Shown: piece by piece, positions 21,412-29,990 of the stretch
Layout: each line of letters starts with the position of its first letter
Position numbering within the stretch: position 1 is the stretch's first letter
Assembly: GCA_001295865.1 (NCBI GenBank)
Contig: LJHW01000023.1
Coordinates: 26,177-90,176 of the forward strand
Length of the DNA: 64,000 nucleotides
Direction: 5' to 3'
DNA from: a beta proteobacterium AAP65
GTDB taxonomy: Bacteria > Pseudomonadota > Gammaproteobacteria > Burkholderiales > Burkholderiaceae_C
Translations under genes and position numbers: made by a program
The notes under the pieces: generated by a model
Told to the model about the DNA's origin: nothing
Database searches by the model: none
The model's input: the letters and a program-made list of their open reading frames with translations, nothing else

Positions 21412-21833
21412 GGCTGGCCGACGATGCTGGCCGTGGCCATCAGTTCCTGGAACAGCGCCATCGAGACATGGCCCGAGACGGCGAAGGGATCGAGCGTGGG
21501 CTTCTCGCTGTACTTCAGCAGCAGCGCCGGGTTCAGGCGGCTCATGTTCACCTGGCCCATGCTCCAGCCGGCGAAGCGGCGCTCGCCGATCTCTTCATAG
21601 CAGAGCAGCGTCACATCGCTGTGGCGCGGGTCGGTGGCGATGCGGTTGTAGAGCTGGTTCACGGCGGCGCGGCCGCCTTCGAGCACCTGCAGGAAGATGC
21701 CCTCGCTGAAACAGAGCACGCCGGTGATGCCGGTGCCCGGGTTGTTGACCTTGCTCTTGCGCAGGATGGACACCAGCGCTTCCTGGTCGACGGCCGGCAC
21801 GGCGCGGCTGGCATACATGAGACGGACGAGCAT
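21408..21833 (-). CDS. BLUF-domain blue-light photoreceptor
   Basis: This 141-residue protein is a single BLUF domain with a short C-terminal extension and no output domain. All flavin-site residues expected from AppA are present: Tyr7 (LMYAS), Asn31, Gln49 (FLQVLEG), Trp90 and Met92 (GWSMGQV). Blue light rearranges the FAD hydrogen bonds, and stand-alone BLUF proteins signal through a partner protein. AGGA lies before the ATG. folE ends 50 bases upstream, and the esterase overlaps it by four bases, giving a folE-BLUF-esterase operon. Confidence 0.95.
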   Translation of the reverse strand: MLVRLMYASRAVPAVDQEALVSILRKSKVNNPGTGITGVLCFSEGIFLQVLEGGRAAVNQLYNRIATDPRHSDVTLLCYEEIGERRFAGWSMGQVNMSRLNPALLLKYSEKPTLDPFAVSGHVSMALFQELMATASIVGQP

Positions 21834-21883
21834 GGGAGATCCTTGGTATCAGCCCGGTCGCAGCGGCGCCGGGCGGGGTTCGT

Positions 21884-22627
21884 TCACTTCGACTTGCGCG
21901 GCAGCAGCGAGAGGAACTCGCGCCGCAGGTTGGCGTCTTTCAGGAAGGCGCCGCGCATCACGCTGTTGACCATGGCGCTCTCGTTGTCCTTCACGCCGCG
22001 CCAGTGCATGCAGAAGTGGTCGGCCTCCATCACGATGGCCAGGCCGTCGGGGCGCACACGCTCCTGCAGCTCGTTGGCGAGCATGGTGACGGCCTCTTCC
22101 TGGATCTGCGGCCGGCTCATGATCCAGTCGGCGATGCGCGCGTACTTGGACAGGCCGATGAGGTTGCTGTGCTCGTTGGGCAGGATGCCTATCCACACCT
22201 TGCCGAAGATCGGGCACATGTGGTGGCTGCAGGCGCTGCGCACGGTGATGGGGCCCACGATCATCAGCTCGTTCAGGCGCTCGACGTTCGGGAACTCGGT
22301 GACGCTGGGCATGGGCACGTAGCGGCCGCGGAACACCTCTTCGAGGTACATCTTGGCCACGCGCTTGGCCGTCTCGTTGGTGTTGTGGTCGCTGTCGGTG
22401 TCGATCACCAGCGCCTGCAGCACCTCTTGCAGCTTGGCCGCCACTTCGGCCTTCAGCTCGGCGAGTTCACCCTCTTGCACAAAGGCCGAGATGTTGTCGT
22501 TGGCGTGGTAACGCCGCCCGGCCTGCACGAGGCGGTAGCGGATGCGTTCGCTGGCCGGCAGCGCAGCGAGTTCTTCTTCGCTGCGGAAGATGCGGGTGGC
22601 GGCGGCCGGGGCAACGGTACGGGGCAT
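21884..22627 (-). CDS. folE: GTP cyclohydrolase I
   Basis: The 247-residue enzyme converts GTP to dihydroneopterin triphosphate, the first step of tetrahydrofolate synthesis. Zinc ligands are in RSACSHHMCPIFG; further family stretches are HNTNETAKRVAKMYLEE, IGLSKYARI and MEADHFCMHWRGV. An N-terminal extension of about 45 residues precedes the domain. The start at 22627 (MPRT) is chosen; ATG at 22681 would add 18 residues. It leads the operon that contains the BLUF gene and is divergent from rsmB. Confidence 0.95.
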   Translation of the reverse strand: MPRTVAPAAATRIFRSEEELAALPASERIRYRLVQAGRRYHANDNISAFVQEGELAELKAEVAAKLQEVLQALVIDTDSDHNTNETAKRVAKMYLEEVFRGRYVPMPSVTEFPNVERLNELMIVGPITVRSACSHHMCPIFGKVWIGILPNEHSNLIGLSKYARIADWIMSRPQIQEEAVTMLANELQERVRPDGLAIVMEADHFCMHWRGVKDNESAMVNSVMRGAFLKDANLRREFLSLLPRKSK

Positions 22628-22764
22628 GGGTGGGGTGGGGAGCGCGCGACAGGCCGCTGCGTAGCCAAAAGAAGCATGCATTGTGCGCCGCCCGGCCTGC
22701 GCGCGCTGCGCGCTGTGCACATCACCCCAGCCGGGCTGCGCGCAGTGCCTGCCCGGCGGCCGGC

Positions 22765-22770
22765 TAGACT
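22765..22770 (+). promoter_or_regulatory. -10-like box upstream of rsmB
   Basis: TAGACT lies six bases before the ATG at 22777; no -35 stands out. Confidence 0.3.
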
Positions 22771-22776
22771 GCCCCG

Positions 22777-24198
22777 ATGCCGCCGGCCGCCCCCACCCCT
22801 CCGCCCCCAGGCGCGGCCTCGCCCCCGCTGGGCCGCTTGCTCGAAAACACCGCCGACGCGGTGCAGGCCGTGCGCGGCGGGCAGTCGCTCACCGACGTGC
22901 TGGCGTGCTGCCCGCCCGACCTGCGCCCCGGCGTGCAGGCGCTGAGCTTCCACACCCTGCGCTGGCTGGGCAGCGCCACCGAGGCGCGCGCGCTGCTGGC
23001 GCCCAAGCTGCCGCCGCCCGCGGTGGACGCGCTGCTCGTCACCGCGCTGGCGCTGCTGTGGCCCACCGGCGCAGGGCAAGACCCGCCGCCCTATGCCGAG
23101 CACACGCTGGTCGACCAGGCCGTCAGCGCCGCGCGGGTGCGCACGCCCGCGGCGGCCGCCTTCATCAACGCCGTGCTGCGGCGTTTCCTGCGCGAGCGTG
23201 ATGCCTTGGTGGCAGGCGCCCAGCGCAGCGCCCTGGGCGCGTACAACCACCCGCTGTGGTGGGTGGAACGTGTCAAGCGCGATTGGCCCCAGCACTGGCA
23301 GGCCCTGCTGGCCGGCGCCAACCGCCGCCCGCCGATGACGCTGCGCGTCAACGCCCGCCGCGGCACGGGCGAGGCCTACGTGCACGGCCTGGCCGCGCTG
23401 GGCCGCGCCGCCACGCTGGCGGAAGACCCGCCAGGCACCACGCTGGGCGCCGGCCAGACCGTGGTGTTGGCCCAGCCCTGCCCTGTGTACCAATTGCCCG
23501 GCTTCGCCGAAGGCGAGGTCAGCGTGCAGGACGCCGCCGCCCAGCGCGCCGCGGCCCTGCTGCTGCAGCCGATCGACGGCGAAGACCGCGCCACGCAGCC
23601 CTGGCTGCGCCCCAAGGCCCGGGTGCTCGACGCCTGCGCCGCCCCCGGCGGCAAAACCGCCCACCTGCTGGAGCTGGCCGAGCTCGAGCTGCTGGCCCTG
23701 GACAGCGACCCGCTGCGCCTGGCGCGTGTGCAGGACAACCTGAACCGCCTGAAGCTGCAGGCTGAATTGAAGGCCGGCGATGGGCGCTTCCCCAAGGGCT
23801 GGTGGGACGGCCGGCCCTTCGACGCCATCCTGCTGGACGCCCCTTGCACCGCCAGCGGCATCGTGCGCCGCCACCCCGATGTGCGCTGGCTGCGCCGGCA
23901 AGACGACATCCAGGCCCTGGCGCGCATCCAGGCCGAGTTGCTCGATGCGCTGTGGCCGCTGCTGGCACCGGGCGGGCGGCTGCTCTACGCCACCTGCTCC
24001 ATCTTCCCGGCCGAGGGCCGGCTGCAGATCGACGCATTTTTGCAACGCCTGCCCCCAGGCACGGCGGTGCTGGAGCCCGCATCGCCCGGCCATCTGTTGC
24101 CGCTGCCCGACAATGCCCCCGGGGCGATTGCCATGCGCCCCGCCGCCTTGCAGGACGGGTTCTTCTACGCCCTGCTTCGCAAGACCCCCGGTTCCTGA
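22777..24198 (+). CDS. rsmB: 16S rRNA (cytosine-C5)-methyltransferase RsmB-like
   Basis: The 473-residue protein has an N-terminal NusB-like RNA-binding region (about 15-150) and a Rossmann methyltransferase domain. Motifs are DACAAPGGKTAHLLEL for AdoMet binding, LLDAPCTASGIVRRHPD with one catalytic Cys, and LLYATCSIFPAE with the other. It should methylate C967 of 16S rRNA. The first 15 residues are proline-rich. It begins a run of four same-strand genes (DUF4390, kinase, regulator), an arrangement common in Burkholderiales. Confidence 0.93.
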   Translation: MPPAAPTPPPPGAASPPLGRLLENTADAVQAVRGGQSLTDVLACCPPDLRPGVQALSFHTLRWLGSATEARALLAPKLPPPAVDALLVTALALLWPTGAGQDPPPYAEHTLVDQAVSAARVRTPAAAAFINAVLRRFLRERDALVAGAQRSALGAYNHPLWWVERVKRDWPQHWQALLAGANRRPPMTLRVNARRGTGEAYVHGLAALGRAATLAEDPPGTTLGAGQTVVLAQPCPVYQLPGFAEGEVSVQDAAAQRAAALLLQPIDGEDRATQPWLRPKARVLDACAAPGGKTAHLLELAELELLALDSDPLRLARVQDNLNRLKLQAELKAGDGRFPKGWWDGRPFDAILLDAPCTASGIVRRHPDVRWLRRQDDIQALARIQAELLDALWPLLAPGGRLLYATCSIFPAEGRLQIDAFLQRLPPGTAVLEPASPGHLLPLPDNAPGAIAMRPAALQDGFFYALLRKTPGS

Positions 24199-24217
24199 AG
24201 AAGCCCGCCACCCGCCC

Positions 24218-24820
24218 ATGCCTCCGCTGCCGGATCGCCCCGCCCCCCTGCAGCGCTGGCTGCCGGCCTGGCTGTTCGGCTGTCTGCTGGCCGGCTGGTT
24301 GATGCTGGCCGCCGCCAGTGCCCACGCCCAGGGCGTGGAGCTGGCCGCCCTGCAGGTGCAGCGCCAGGACGGCGCGCTCAACCTCGATTTCAACGCCCGC
24401 GTGAACCTGCCGCGGGCGGTGGAAGAAGCGGTGCAGCGCGGGGTGCCCATCTACTTCGTGGCCCAGGCCCAGTTGCTGCGCAACCGCTGGTACTGGCGTG
24501 ACGAGCGCGTGGTACGGGTCTCACGTTCGTGGCGGCTGGCCTACCAGCCGCTCACCAACTCGTGGCGCGTGGGGCTGCTGGGCGGGCTGAACCAGACCTT
24601 CCCGACACTGGCCGAGGCGCTGTCACTCGCCTCGCGCAGCAGCGACTGGAAACTGGCCGACCTCAAGGATCTGGACGCCGACAAGGACTACTACCTCCAG
24701 TTCAGCTACCGGCTCGACACCTCGCAGCTGCCCGGGCCGATGCAGTTCGGCCTGGGCGGCCAGGGCGACTGGGCCGTGGGCGTCAGCAGCACCCTCAAGG
24801 TCGAGCTGGGCACGCCGTGA
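24218..24820 (+). CDS. DUF4390 exported protein
   Basis: The 200-residue protein has an N-terminal signal or anchor (about residues 14-38, ending AHAQG) and a beta-rich DUF4390 domain. The domain contains YFVAQAQLLRNRWYWRDE and SWRLAYQPLTNSWRV. Function is unknown. In Burkholderiales it lies directly before an NtrY-like kinase, and here its TGA overlaps the kinase GTG start (GTGA), so the two are coupled. A periplasmic sensing or accessory role for the kinase is a reasonable inference. Confidence 0.85.
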   Translation: MPPLPDRPAPLQRWLPAWLFGCLLAGWLMLAAASAHAQGVELAALQVQRQDGALNLDFNARVNLPRAVEEAVQRGVPIYFVAQAQLLRNRWYWRDERVVRVSRSWRLAYQPLTNSWRVGLLGGLNQTFPTLAEALSLASRSSDWKLADLKDLDADKDYYLQFSYRLDTSQLPGPMQFGLGGQGDWAVGVSSTLKVELGTP

Positions 24821-27108
24821 GCAATTCGGCCCGCTGGGCCTGGATCATCGCCATCGTGGCTGCCACCGGCACGGCGCTGGTGCTGGCCTTCGTCATCAGC
24901 TTCAGCAGCCAGGGTGGCGGCTTCTACGAGCGCCACTTCGTCTGGCTGTTCTGGGTGAACGTGGCCGTGGCCGCACTGCTCACGCTGGTGATCGGCGTGG
25001 TGGCGCTGCGGCTGGCGGTGCGCGTGCGGCGCGGCAAGTTCGGCAGCCGGCTGCTCATCAAGCTGGCCGGCATCTTTGCGCTGGTGGGCCTGCTGCCGGG
25101 CCTGGTGATCTACACCGTGAGCTACCAGTTCGCCAGCCGCAGCATCGCGGCCTGGTTCGACGTGAAGGTGGCCGGCGCGCTGGACGCGGGCCTGGCCCTG
25201 GGCAAGGGCACGCTCGACACGCTGACGGCCGACCTCATCGGCAAGGCCCAGGTGGGTGCCGACCGCCTGGCCGACAGCGGCCTGACGATGGCGCCGCTGG
25301 CGCTGGAACGCCTGCGCGAGCAGATCGGCGCCAGCGAAGCCTCGCTGGTGGGGCCGCAGGGCCAGGTGCTCTTCACGGCCGGCGGCAGCGCCAGCGCCGG
25401 CCCGCCCGAACGCGCCAGCGCCAACCTGATGCGCCAGGTGCGCGAAACCGGCTCCGCCGCGCAGGTGGAAGGCCTGGACGACGAAGCCCTGGCCCCCGGC
25501 AACCCCGGCCCGCGTGTGCGCGCGCTGGCCCGCGTGCCGCGCACCGGCACCGCGCTGGCGCGCAGCGAAGAGCGTTACCTGATGTTGCTGCAGCCCATGC
25601 CCCGCGCGCTGGCGGCCAACGCGCTGGCGGTGCAGGCGGCCTACAGCGAGTACCAGCAGCGTTTCCTGGCGCGCGACGCGCTGCGCCGCATGTACGTGGG
25701 CACGCTGACGCTGGCGCTCATCCTGGCGGTGTTCGCAGCGGTGCTGCTGGCCATCGTGCTGGGCAACCAGCTGGCCAAGCCGCTGCTGCTGCTGGCCGAG
25801 GGCGTGCGCGAAGTGGCTGCCGGCGACCTGCGCGCCAAGCCCGTCTTCCCGAGCAGCGACGAGCTCGGCGGCCTCACACGCAGCTTCGCGGCCATGACCT
25901 CGCAGGTGGCCGAAGCGCGCAGCCAAGTGCAGCGCGGCGTGCACCAGCTCGAAGGTGCGCGTACGCGGCTGCAGACCATCCTCGACACGCTGACGGCGGG
26001 CGTCATCGTCTTCGACCGCGAAGGCCGCATCGACACCGTGAACCCCGGCGCCACGCGCATCCTGCAGCGCCCGCTGGCCAGCTGGCGCGGCCGCCGCCTG
26101 AGCGAGCTGCCCGATCTGAAGGACTTCTCGCAAGGCGTGGAGCAGCGTTTTGAGCTGCTGGCCACCAGCCCCGAGGCCGGCGAACGCGACCAGTGGCAGG
26201 AAAGCTTCGACCTGCAGCGCGGCGACGGCACTACGCTCACGCTGCTGGTGCGCGGCGCCACGCTCCCCGGCGACATGCGCCTGATGGTCTTCGACGACAT
26301 CACCGAGGTGGTGAGCGCGCAGCGCAGCGCCGCCTGGGCCGAGGTGGCGCGGCGCCTGGCGCACGAGATCAAGAACCCGCTCACCCCCATCCAGCTCAGC
26401 GCCGAGCGCCTGCAGCACCGCCTGGGCCACAAGCTCGAAGGCGCCGACCAGGCGCTGCTGGCGCGCAGCGTGAACACCATCGTCAACCAGGTGCAGGCGA
26501 TGCAGACCCTGGTCAACGAGTTCCGCGACTACGCCCGCCTGCCCGCGGCGCAGATGAAGCCGCTGGACCTGGGCGCGCTCGCCGCCGAAGTGATGGGCCT
26601 GTACGGCCAGGCCCTGGACAACGGCCTGCTGCGCCCGCGCGTGGAGCCGGGGCTGCCGGCCATCCGCGGCGACGCGACCCAGCTGCGCCAGGTGATCCAC
26701 AACCTCGTGCAGAACGCACTTGACGCCGTGGCCGACCGCCCCGACGGGCAGGTGGAGCTGCTGGTCTCGGGCGCGCGCGGCGAGCAGGGCGGGCTGCGCG
26801 CGGTGCGCCTGACCGTCATCGACAACGGCCCGGGTTTTGCCGACAAGGTGCTCAAGCGCGCCTTCGAGCCCTACGTCACCACCAAGGTCAAAGGCACGGG
26901 CCTGGGCCTGGCGGTGGTGAAGAAGATCGCCGATGAACACGGCGCGCGGCTGCGTGCGGCCAACCTGCACGTGGGCGACGATCCCGAGGGCCCCGTCACC
27001 GGGGCCCGCGTTTCGCTATCATTTTCCAACTTCGCCGCAACGCCGGGCGGGCCTGCAGAGGCCGCCGATGCCGGCGCCGCACCGGCCCCTGGCAGCGTGA
27101 CGCACTAG
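24817..27108 (+). CDS. NtrY-like sensor histidine kinase
   Basis: This 763-residue membrane kinase has three N-terminal hydrophobic helices (about 5-27, 40-62, 70-95), a periplasmic region, and a fourth helix near 290-315. A HAMP linker, a PAS domain (VIVFDREGRIDTVNPGATR), a HisKA motif with His516 (RRLAHEIKNPLTPIQ) and a GHKL ATPase domain (NLVQNALDA, DNGPGF, GTGLGLAVVKK) follow. It phosphorylates the response regulator six bases downstream. The start is GTG at 24817, overlapping the DUF4390 stop. The signal is unknown; NtrY relatives respond to nitrogen or redox state. Confidence 0.93.
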   Translation: MSNSARWAWIIAIVAATGTALVLAFVISFSSQGGGFYERHFVWLFWVNVAVAALLTLVIGVVALRLAVRVRRGKFGSRLLIKLAGIFALVGLLPGLVIYTVSYQFASRSIAAWFDVKVAGALDAGLALGKGTLDTLTADLIGKAQVGADRLADSGLTMAPLALERLREQIGASEASLVGPQGQVLFTAGGSASAGPPERASANLMRQVRETGSAAQVEGLDDEALAPGNPGPRVRALARVPRTGTALARSEERYLMLLQPMPRALAANALAVQAAYSEYQQRFLARDALRRMYVGTLTLALILAVFAAVLLAIVLGNQLAKPLLLLAEGVREVAAGDLRAKPVFPSSDELGGLTRSFAAMTSQVAEARSQVQRGVHQLEGARTRLQTILDTLTAGVIVFDREGRIDTVNPGATRILQRPLASWRGRRLSELPDLKDFSQGVEQRFELLATSPEAGERDQWQESFDLQRGDGTTLTLLVRGATLPGDMRLMVFDDITEVVSAQRSAAWAEVARRLAHEIKNPLTPIQLSAERLQHRLGHKLEGADQALLARSVNTIVNQVQAMQTLVNEFRDYARLPAAQMKPLDLGALAAEVMGLYGQALDNGLLRPRVEPGLPAIRGDATQLRQVIHNLVQNALDAVADRPDGQVELLVSGARGEQGGLRAVRLTVIDNGPGFADKVLKRAFEPYVTTKVKGTGLGLAVVKKIADEHGARLRAANLHVGDDPEGPVTGARVSLSFSNFAATPGGPAEAADAGAAPAPGSVTH

Positions 27109-27113
27109 AACGC

Positions 27114-27815
27114 ATGGCAACTATCCTGGTAGTCGACGACGAGTTGGGCATCCGCGCCCTGCTCTCCGAGATCCTGACCGACGAGGGTCACACGGTCGAA
27201 CTGGCCGAAAACGCTGCGCAGGCCCGCCATGTGCGCGAGATGCTGCGGCCCGACCTCGTGCTGCTCGACATCTGGATGCCCGACGTGGACGGCGTGACAC
27301 TGCTCAAAGAGTGGGGCGCCAGCGGTCAGCTCAGCATGCCCGTGATCATGATGAGCGGCCACGGCACCATCGACACCGCGGTGGAAGCCACCAAGTACGG
27401 CGCCAGCGCCTTCCTCGAAAAACCGATCACGCTGCAGAAACTGCTGCGCGCCGTGGAGCAGGCGCTGGTAAAGCCGGCGCAGCGCCTGGCCGCGGCCCTG
27501 CAAGGCGGGCTGCGCACCGATCTCGGGCCCACGACCAGTGCCGAACTCCTGGCCGCACCGCTGCACCCGCTGAGCCACCCGATGCTGCCGCCGGCCCACG
27601 AAGGCCCGCGCTCGGAACAGCTCTTTGACCTCGACCGCCCGCTGCGCGAAGCGCGTGATGCGTTCGAGAAAAGCTACTTCGAGTTCCACCTCGCGCAAGA
27701 AGGCGGCAGCATGACGCGCGTGGCCGAAAAAACCGGCCTGGAACGCACCCACCTCTACCGCAAGCTCAAGCAGCTGGGCGTGGACCTCTCGCGCAACAAG
27801 CGCGGCGCGCTCTGA
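27114..27815 (+). CDS. Short NtrX-like response regulator (REC + Fis-type HTH, no AAA+ domain)
   Basis: The 233-residue regulator has a receiver domain with the phospho-acceptor Asp52 (LLDIWMPD), the acidic pair DDE near residue 9, and Lys in FLEKPI. A Pro/His-rich linker follows, then a Fis-type helix-turn-helix (GSMTRVAEKTGLERTHLYRKLKQLGVD). The sigma-54 AAA+ ATPase domain with GAFTGA, normally between them in NtrX, is missing. It should bind DNA but cannot activate sigma-54 promoters in the usual way. It is co-transcribed with the kinase; tRNA genes follow. Confidence 0.92.
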   Translation: MATILVVDDELGIRALLSEILTDEGHTVELAENAAQARHVREMLRPDLVLLDIWMPDVDGVTLLKEWGASGQLSMPVIMMSGHGTIDTAVEATKYGASAFLEKPITLQKLLRAVEQALVKPAQRLAAALQGGLRTDLGPTTSAELLAAPLHPLSHPMLPPAHEGPRSEQLFDLDRPLREARDAFEKSYFEFHLAQEGGSMTRVAEKTGLERTHLYRKLKQLGVDLSRNKRGAL

Positions 27816-27834
27816 AGGGCGTCAAAACTTGGGC

Positions 27835-27840
27835 TATACT
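27835..27840 (+). promoter_or_regulatory. Promoter -10 box of the tRNA-Phe/tRNA-Gly unit
   Basis: TATACT matches the consensus in five of six positions and lies 14 bases before the mature tRNA-Phe. The GC-rich stretch after it resembles a stringent-control discriminator. The -35 is weak. Confidence 0.5.
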
Positions 27841-27854
27841 GCTCGGCTCTGCAC

Positions 27855-27930
27855 GGCCTGGTAGCTCAGTTGGTAGAGCAGCGGATTGAAAATCCGCGTG
27901 TCGGTGGTTCGATTCCGCCCCAGGCCACCA
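27855..27930 (+). tRNA. tRNA-Phe (GAA)
   Basis: A 76-base cloverleaf with encoded CCA. The acceptor arms GGCCTGG and CCAGGCC pair, the D-arm has AGCTCAGTTGGTAGAGC, the T-loop is GGTTCGATTCC, and the anticodon GAA is at 27888-27890 in a GGATT/AATCC stem. Confidence 0.97.
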
Positions 27931-27938
27931 GAACCCCT

Positions 27939-28014
27939 GCGGGATTAGCTCAGTTGGTAGAGCGATACCTTGCCAAGGTATAGGTCGAGAGTTCGAGCCT
28001 CTTATCCCGCTCCA
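27939..28014 (+). tRNA. tRNA-Gly (GCC)
   Basis: A 76-base cloverleaf with encoded CCA, eight bases after tRNA-Phe. The acceptor GCGGGAT pairs with ATCCCGC, the T-loop is AGTTCGAGCCT, and the anticodon GCC is at 27972-27974. The two tRNAs share one transcript. Confidence 0.97.
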
Positions 28015-28022
28015 GATGAAAA

Positions 28023-28056
28023 AAAGGCCCACCGCACGCGGTGGGCCTTTTTCTTT
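28023..28056 (+). terminator. Rho-independent terminator after the tRNA pair
   Basis: AAAGGCCCACCG and CGGTGGGCCTTT form a perfect 12-base stem with a CACG loop, followed by TTCTTTT. The preceding run of A residues allows it to end the convergent chemoreceptor transcript as well. Confidence 0.92.
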
Positions 28057-28064
28057 TCCGGGCC

Positions 28065-29876
28065 TCAGAACGTGGTCCAGTCGTCGTCGGCAGCCGCAGC
28101 CTGTGCGGGCTCTCGCGGCGCCGGCGCGGCCGGCTTTGGGGCCTGCACGGCCGCTGCCGCACGTGGCGCCGCCTTGCGCGGGGCCGCGGCGCGCTGCACC
28201 ACCGTCTTGGCCACCGCGGCGGGAGCCGGCGCCGCAGCCGCGACCGCCGGTGTTGGGGCCGGCGCGGCGGCACGCTGTTCCTTGCGCATCGCCACGGCGT
28301 CACCCTCGGCGATGGACGCCTCGCCCGCACGCAGGCGGAACAGGCGCAGCGTGTGGTTCACCGTCTGCACCTGGGCGTTCAGCGCCTGCGCAGCAGCGGC
28401 GAGCTCTTCCACCATGGCCGCGTTCTGTTGCGTGATGCCGTCCATGTGCGTGACGGCCTCGTTGACCTGGCTCACGCCCTGCTGCTGCTCTTGCGCTGCC
28501 GTGCTCACCTCGCCCAGCAGCGTGCTGACCTGGCCCACGCTCTGCAGCACTTCTTGCATGCGCTGCTGGGCCTGATGCGTCTGGCGGTTGCCGGCTTCCA
28601 CACGCTCGGTGCTGGCGGTGATGAGCTGCTTGATCTCGCGCGCGGCTTCGGCCGTGCGCTGCGCCAGGCCGCGCACCTCGCTGGCCACCACCGCGAAACC
28701 GCGGCCGGCCTCGCCGGCACGGGCGGCTTCCACCGCGGCGTTCAGCGCGAGGATGTTGGTCTGGAAGGCCACACCTTCGATGACGTGGATGATCTCGCCG
28801 ATGCGCTTGGAAGAGTCGGAGATCGCCTCCATCGACTGCACCACGCCCAGCACGGCCTCGTGGCTGTGGTTGGCCACGTTCGAGGCTTCTTCCGACAGGC
28901 GCGCGCCCTGGCTGGCCGAGGCCGCGCTCTGCTTGACGGTGCCGTTGATCTGCTCCATCGACGCGGCCGTTTCTTCCAGGCTGCTGGCCTGGGCTTCGGT
29001 GCGCGACGAGAGGTCCTGGTTGCCGGCGGCGATCTCGGCGACGGCGGTGCGCAGGTTCTCGGCCTCGGTGCGCACGTCGCCGATGACGGTGCACAGGTTC
29101 ACCGACAACTGGGCCAGCGCGCCTTGCAGTTCACCGGGGAGGCCCGGCGCGTCGACGTTGACCTCGTGCGTCAGATCGCCGGCGGCGAGTTGGCGGGCGT
29201 CGGACAGCACCGCCTGCAGGGGCGCTTCCACCACGCGGCGCTGCAGCGCCTGCGCGGCCAGCGCCAGCACCACGGCGGCCGGCACCCACACAACAGCGGC
29301 CGTCGCGCTGGCCAGCGCCGCGCCGCCGAGCACGGCCACCACGGCCAGCGCGCCGTGCAGGCCCACGCGCCGCACCGCGGCACCCGCACCCTGCAGCGCG
29401 CGGCCCAGCGCGTCGCGGCGCACCACCGCACCGTGGTGCAGGCCGGTGCGCAGCCGGCCTTGCGCCGCTTCTTCACGCATGCGGGCGTACAGCTGTTCGG
29501 CCACGGCCACACGCTCGGCCGAGACGGCACGGCGCACCGAGAGGTAACCGACGGTCTGTCCATCACGCTGCATCGGCGTGGCGTTGGCGTGCACCCAGTA
29601 GTGGTCGCCGTTCTTGCGGCGGTTCTTCACCAGGGCCGACCACGGCCGGCCCGATTCGATGGTCTCCCACATGTCGCGGAAGGCTTCTTCGGGCATGTCG
29701 GGGTGGCGCACCAGGTTGTGCGGCTGCCCCATCAGCTCTTCGCGCGTGAAACCGCTGACGGCCACAAAAGGCCCGTTGCAGTAGACGATGCGCCCTTTCA
29801 GGTCGGTCACCGAGACCAGCGTCTGGTCGCTCGGAAAGCTGTACTCACGCTGGGTGACGGGCAGATTGCTGCGCAT
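28065..29876 (-). CDS. PAS-containing methyl-accepting chemotaxis protein (Aer-like)
   Basis: The 603-residue chemoreceptor starts with a cytoplasmic PAS domain ([21 protein letters not shown], and [17 protein letters not shown]) like the redox sensor Aer. Two hydrophobic helices follow (about 168-210), then a HAMP-like stretch and the signalling hairpin with [20 protein letters not shown]. An Ala/Pro linker ends in DDDWTTF; the last five residues, DWTTF, resemble the NWETF pentapeptide that tethers CheR and CheB. It probably senses energy state or redox through a bound flavin or heme, but the cofactor cannot be read from sequence. Confidence 0.92.
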   Translation of the reverse strand: MRSNLPVTQREYSFPSDQTLVSVTDLKGRIVYCNGPFVAVSGFTREELMGQPHNLVRHPDMPEEAFRDMWETIESGRPWSALVKNRRKNGDHYWVHANATPMQRDGQTVGYLSVRRAVSAERVAVAEQLYARMREEAAQGRLRTGLHHGAVVRRDALGRALQGAGAAVRRVGLHGALAVVAVLGGAALASATAAVVWVPAAVVLALAAQALQRRVVEAPLQAVLSDARQLAAGDLTHEVNVDAPGLPGELQGALAQLSVNLCTVIGDVRTEAENLRTAVAEIAAGNQDLSSRTEAQASSLEETAASMEQINGTVKQSAASASQGARLSEEASNVANHSHEAVLGVVQSMEAISDSSKRIGEIIHVIEGVAFQTNILALNAAVEAARAGEAGRGFAVVASEVRGLAQRTAEAAREIKQLITASTERVEAGNRQTHQAQQRMQEVLQSVGQVSTLLGEVSTAAQEQQQGVSQVNEAVTHMDGITQQNAAMVEELAAAAQALNAQVQTVNHTLRLFRLRAGEASIAEGDAVAMRKEQRAAAPAPTPAVAAAAPAPAAVAKTVVQRAAAPRKAAPRAAAAVQAPKPAAPAPREPAQAAAADDDWTTF

Positions 29877-29919
29877 GGGGCGGTCCTGTTTGGCTTGCGG
29901 CTCCCCTCGATAACGTCAC

Positions 29920-29953
29920 ATCAGCTTCGCACTTGAGCGAAAAATCAGCTTCG
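29920..29953 (-). repeat. 10-bp direct repeat upstream of the PAS chemoreceptor
   Basis: ATCAGCTTCG occurs at 29920-29929 and again at 29944-29953, a 24-base period, 44 to 77 bases upstream of the chemoreceptor start. It may be a regulator site; no known binding motif is recognised. Confidence 0.4.
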
Positions 29954-29990
29954 ACTCATGTGGGCGGCGGCACCCGTTGCAAGTTGCGCA

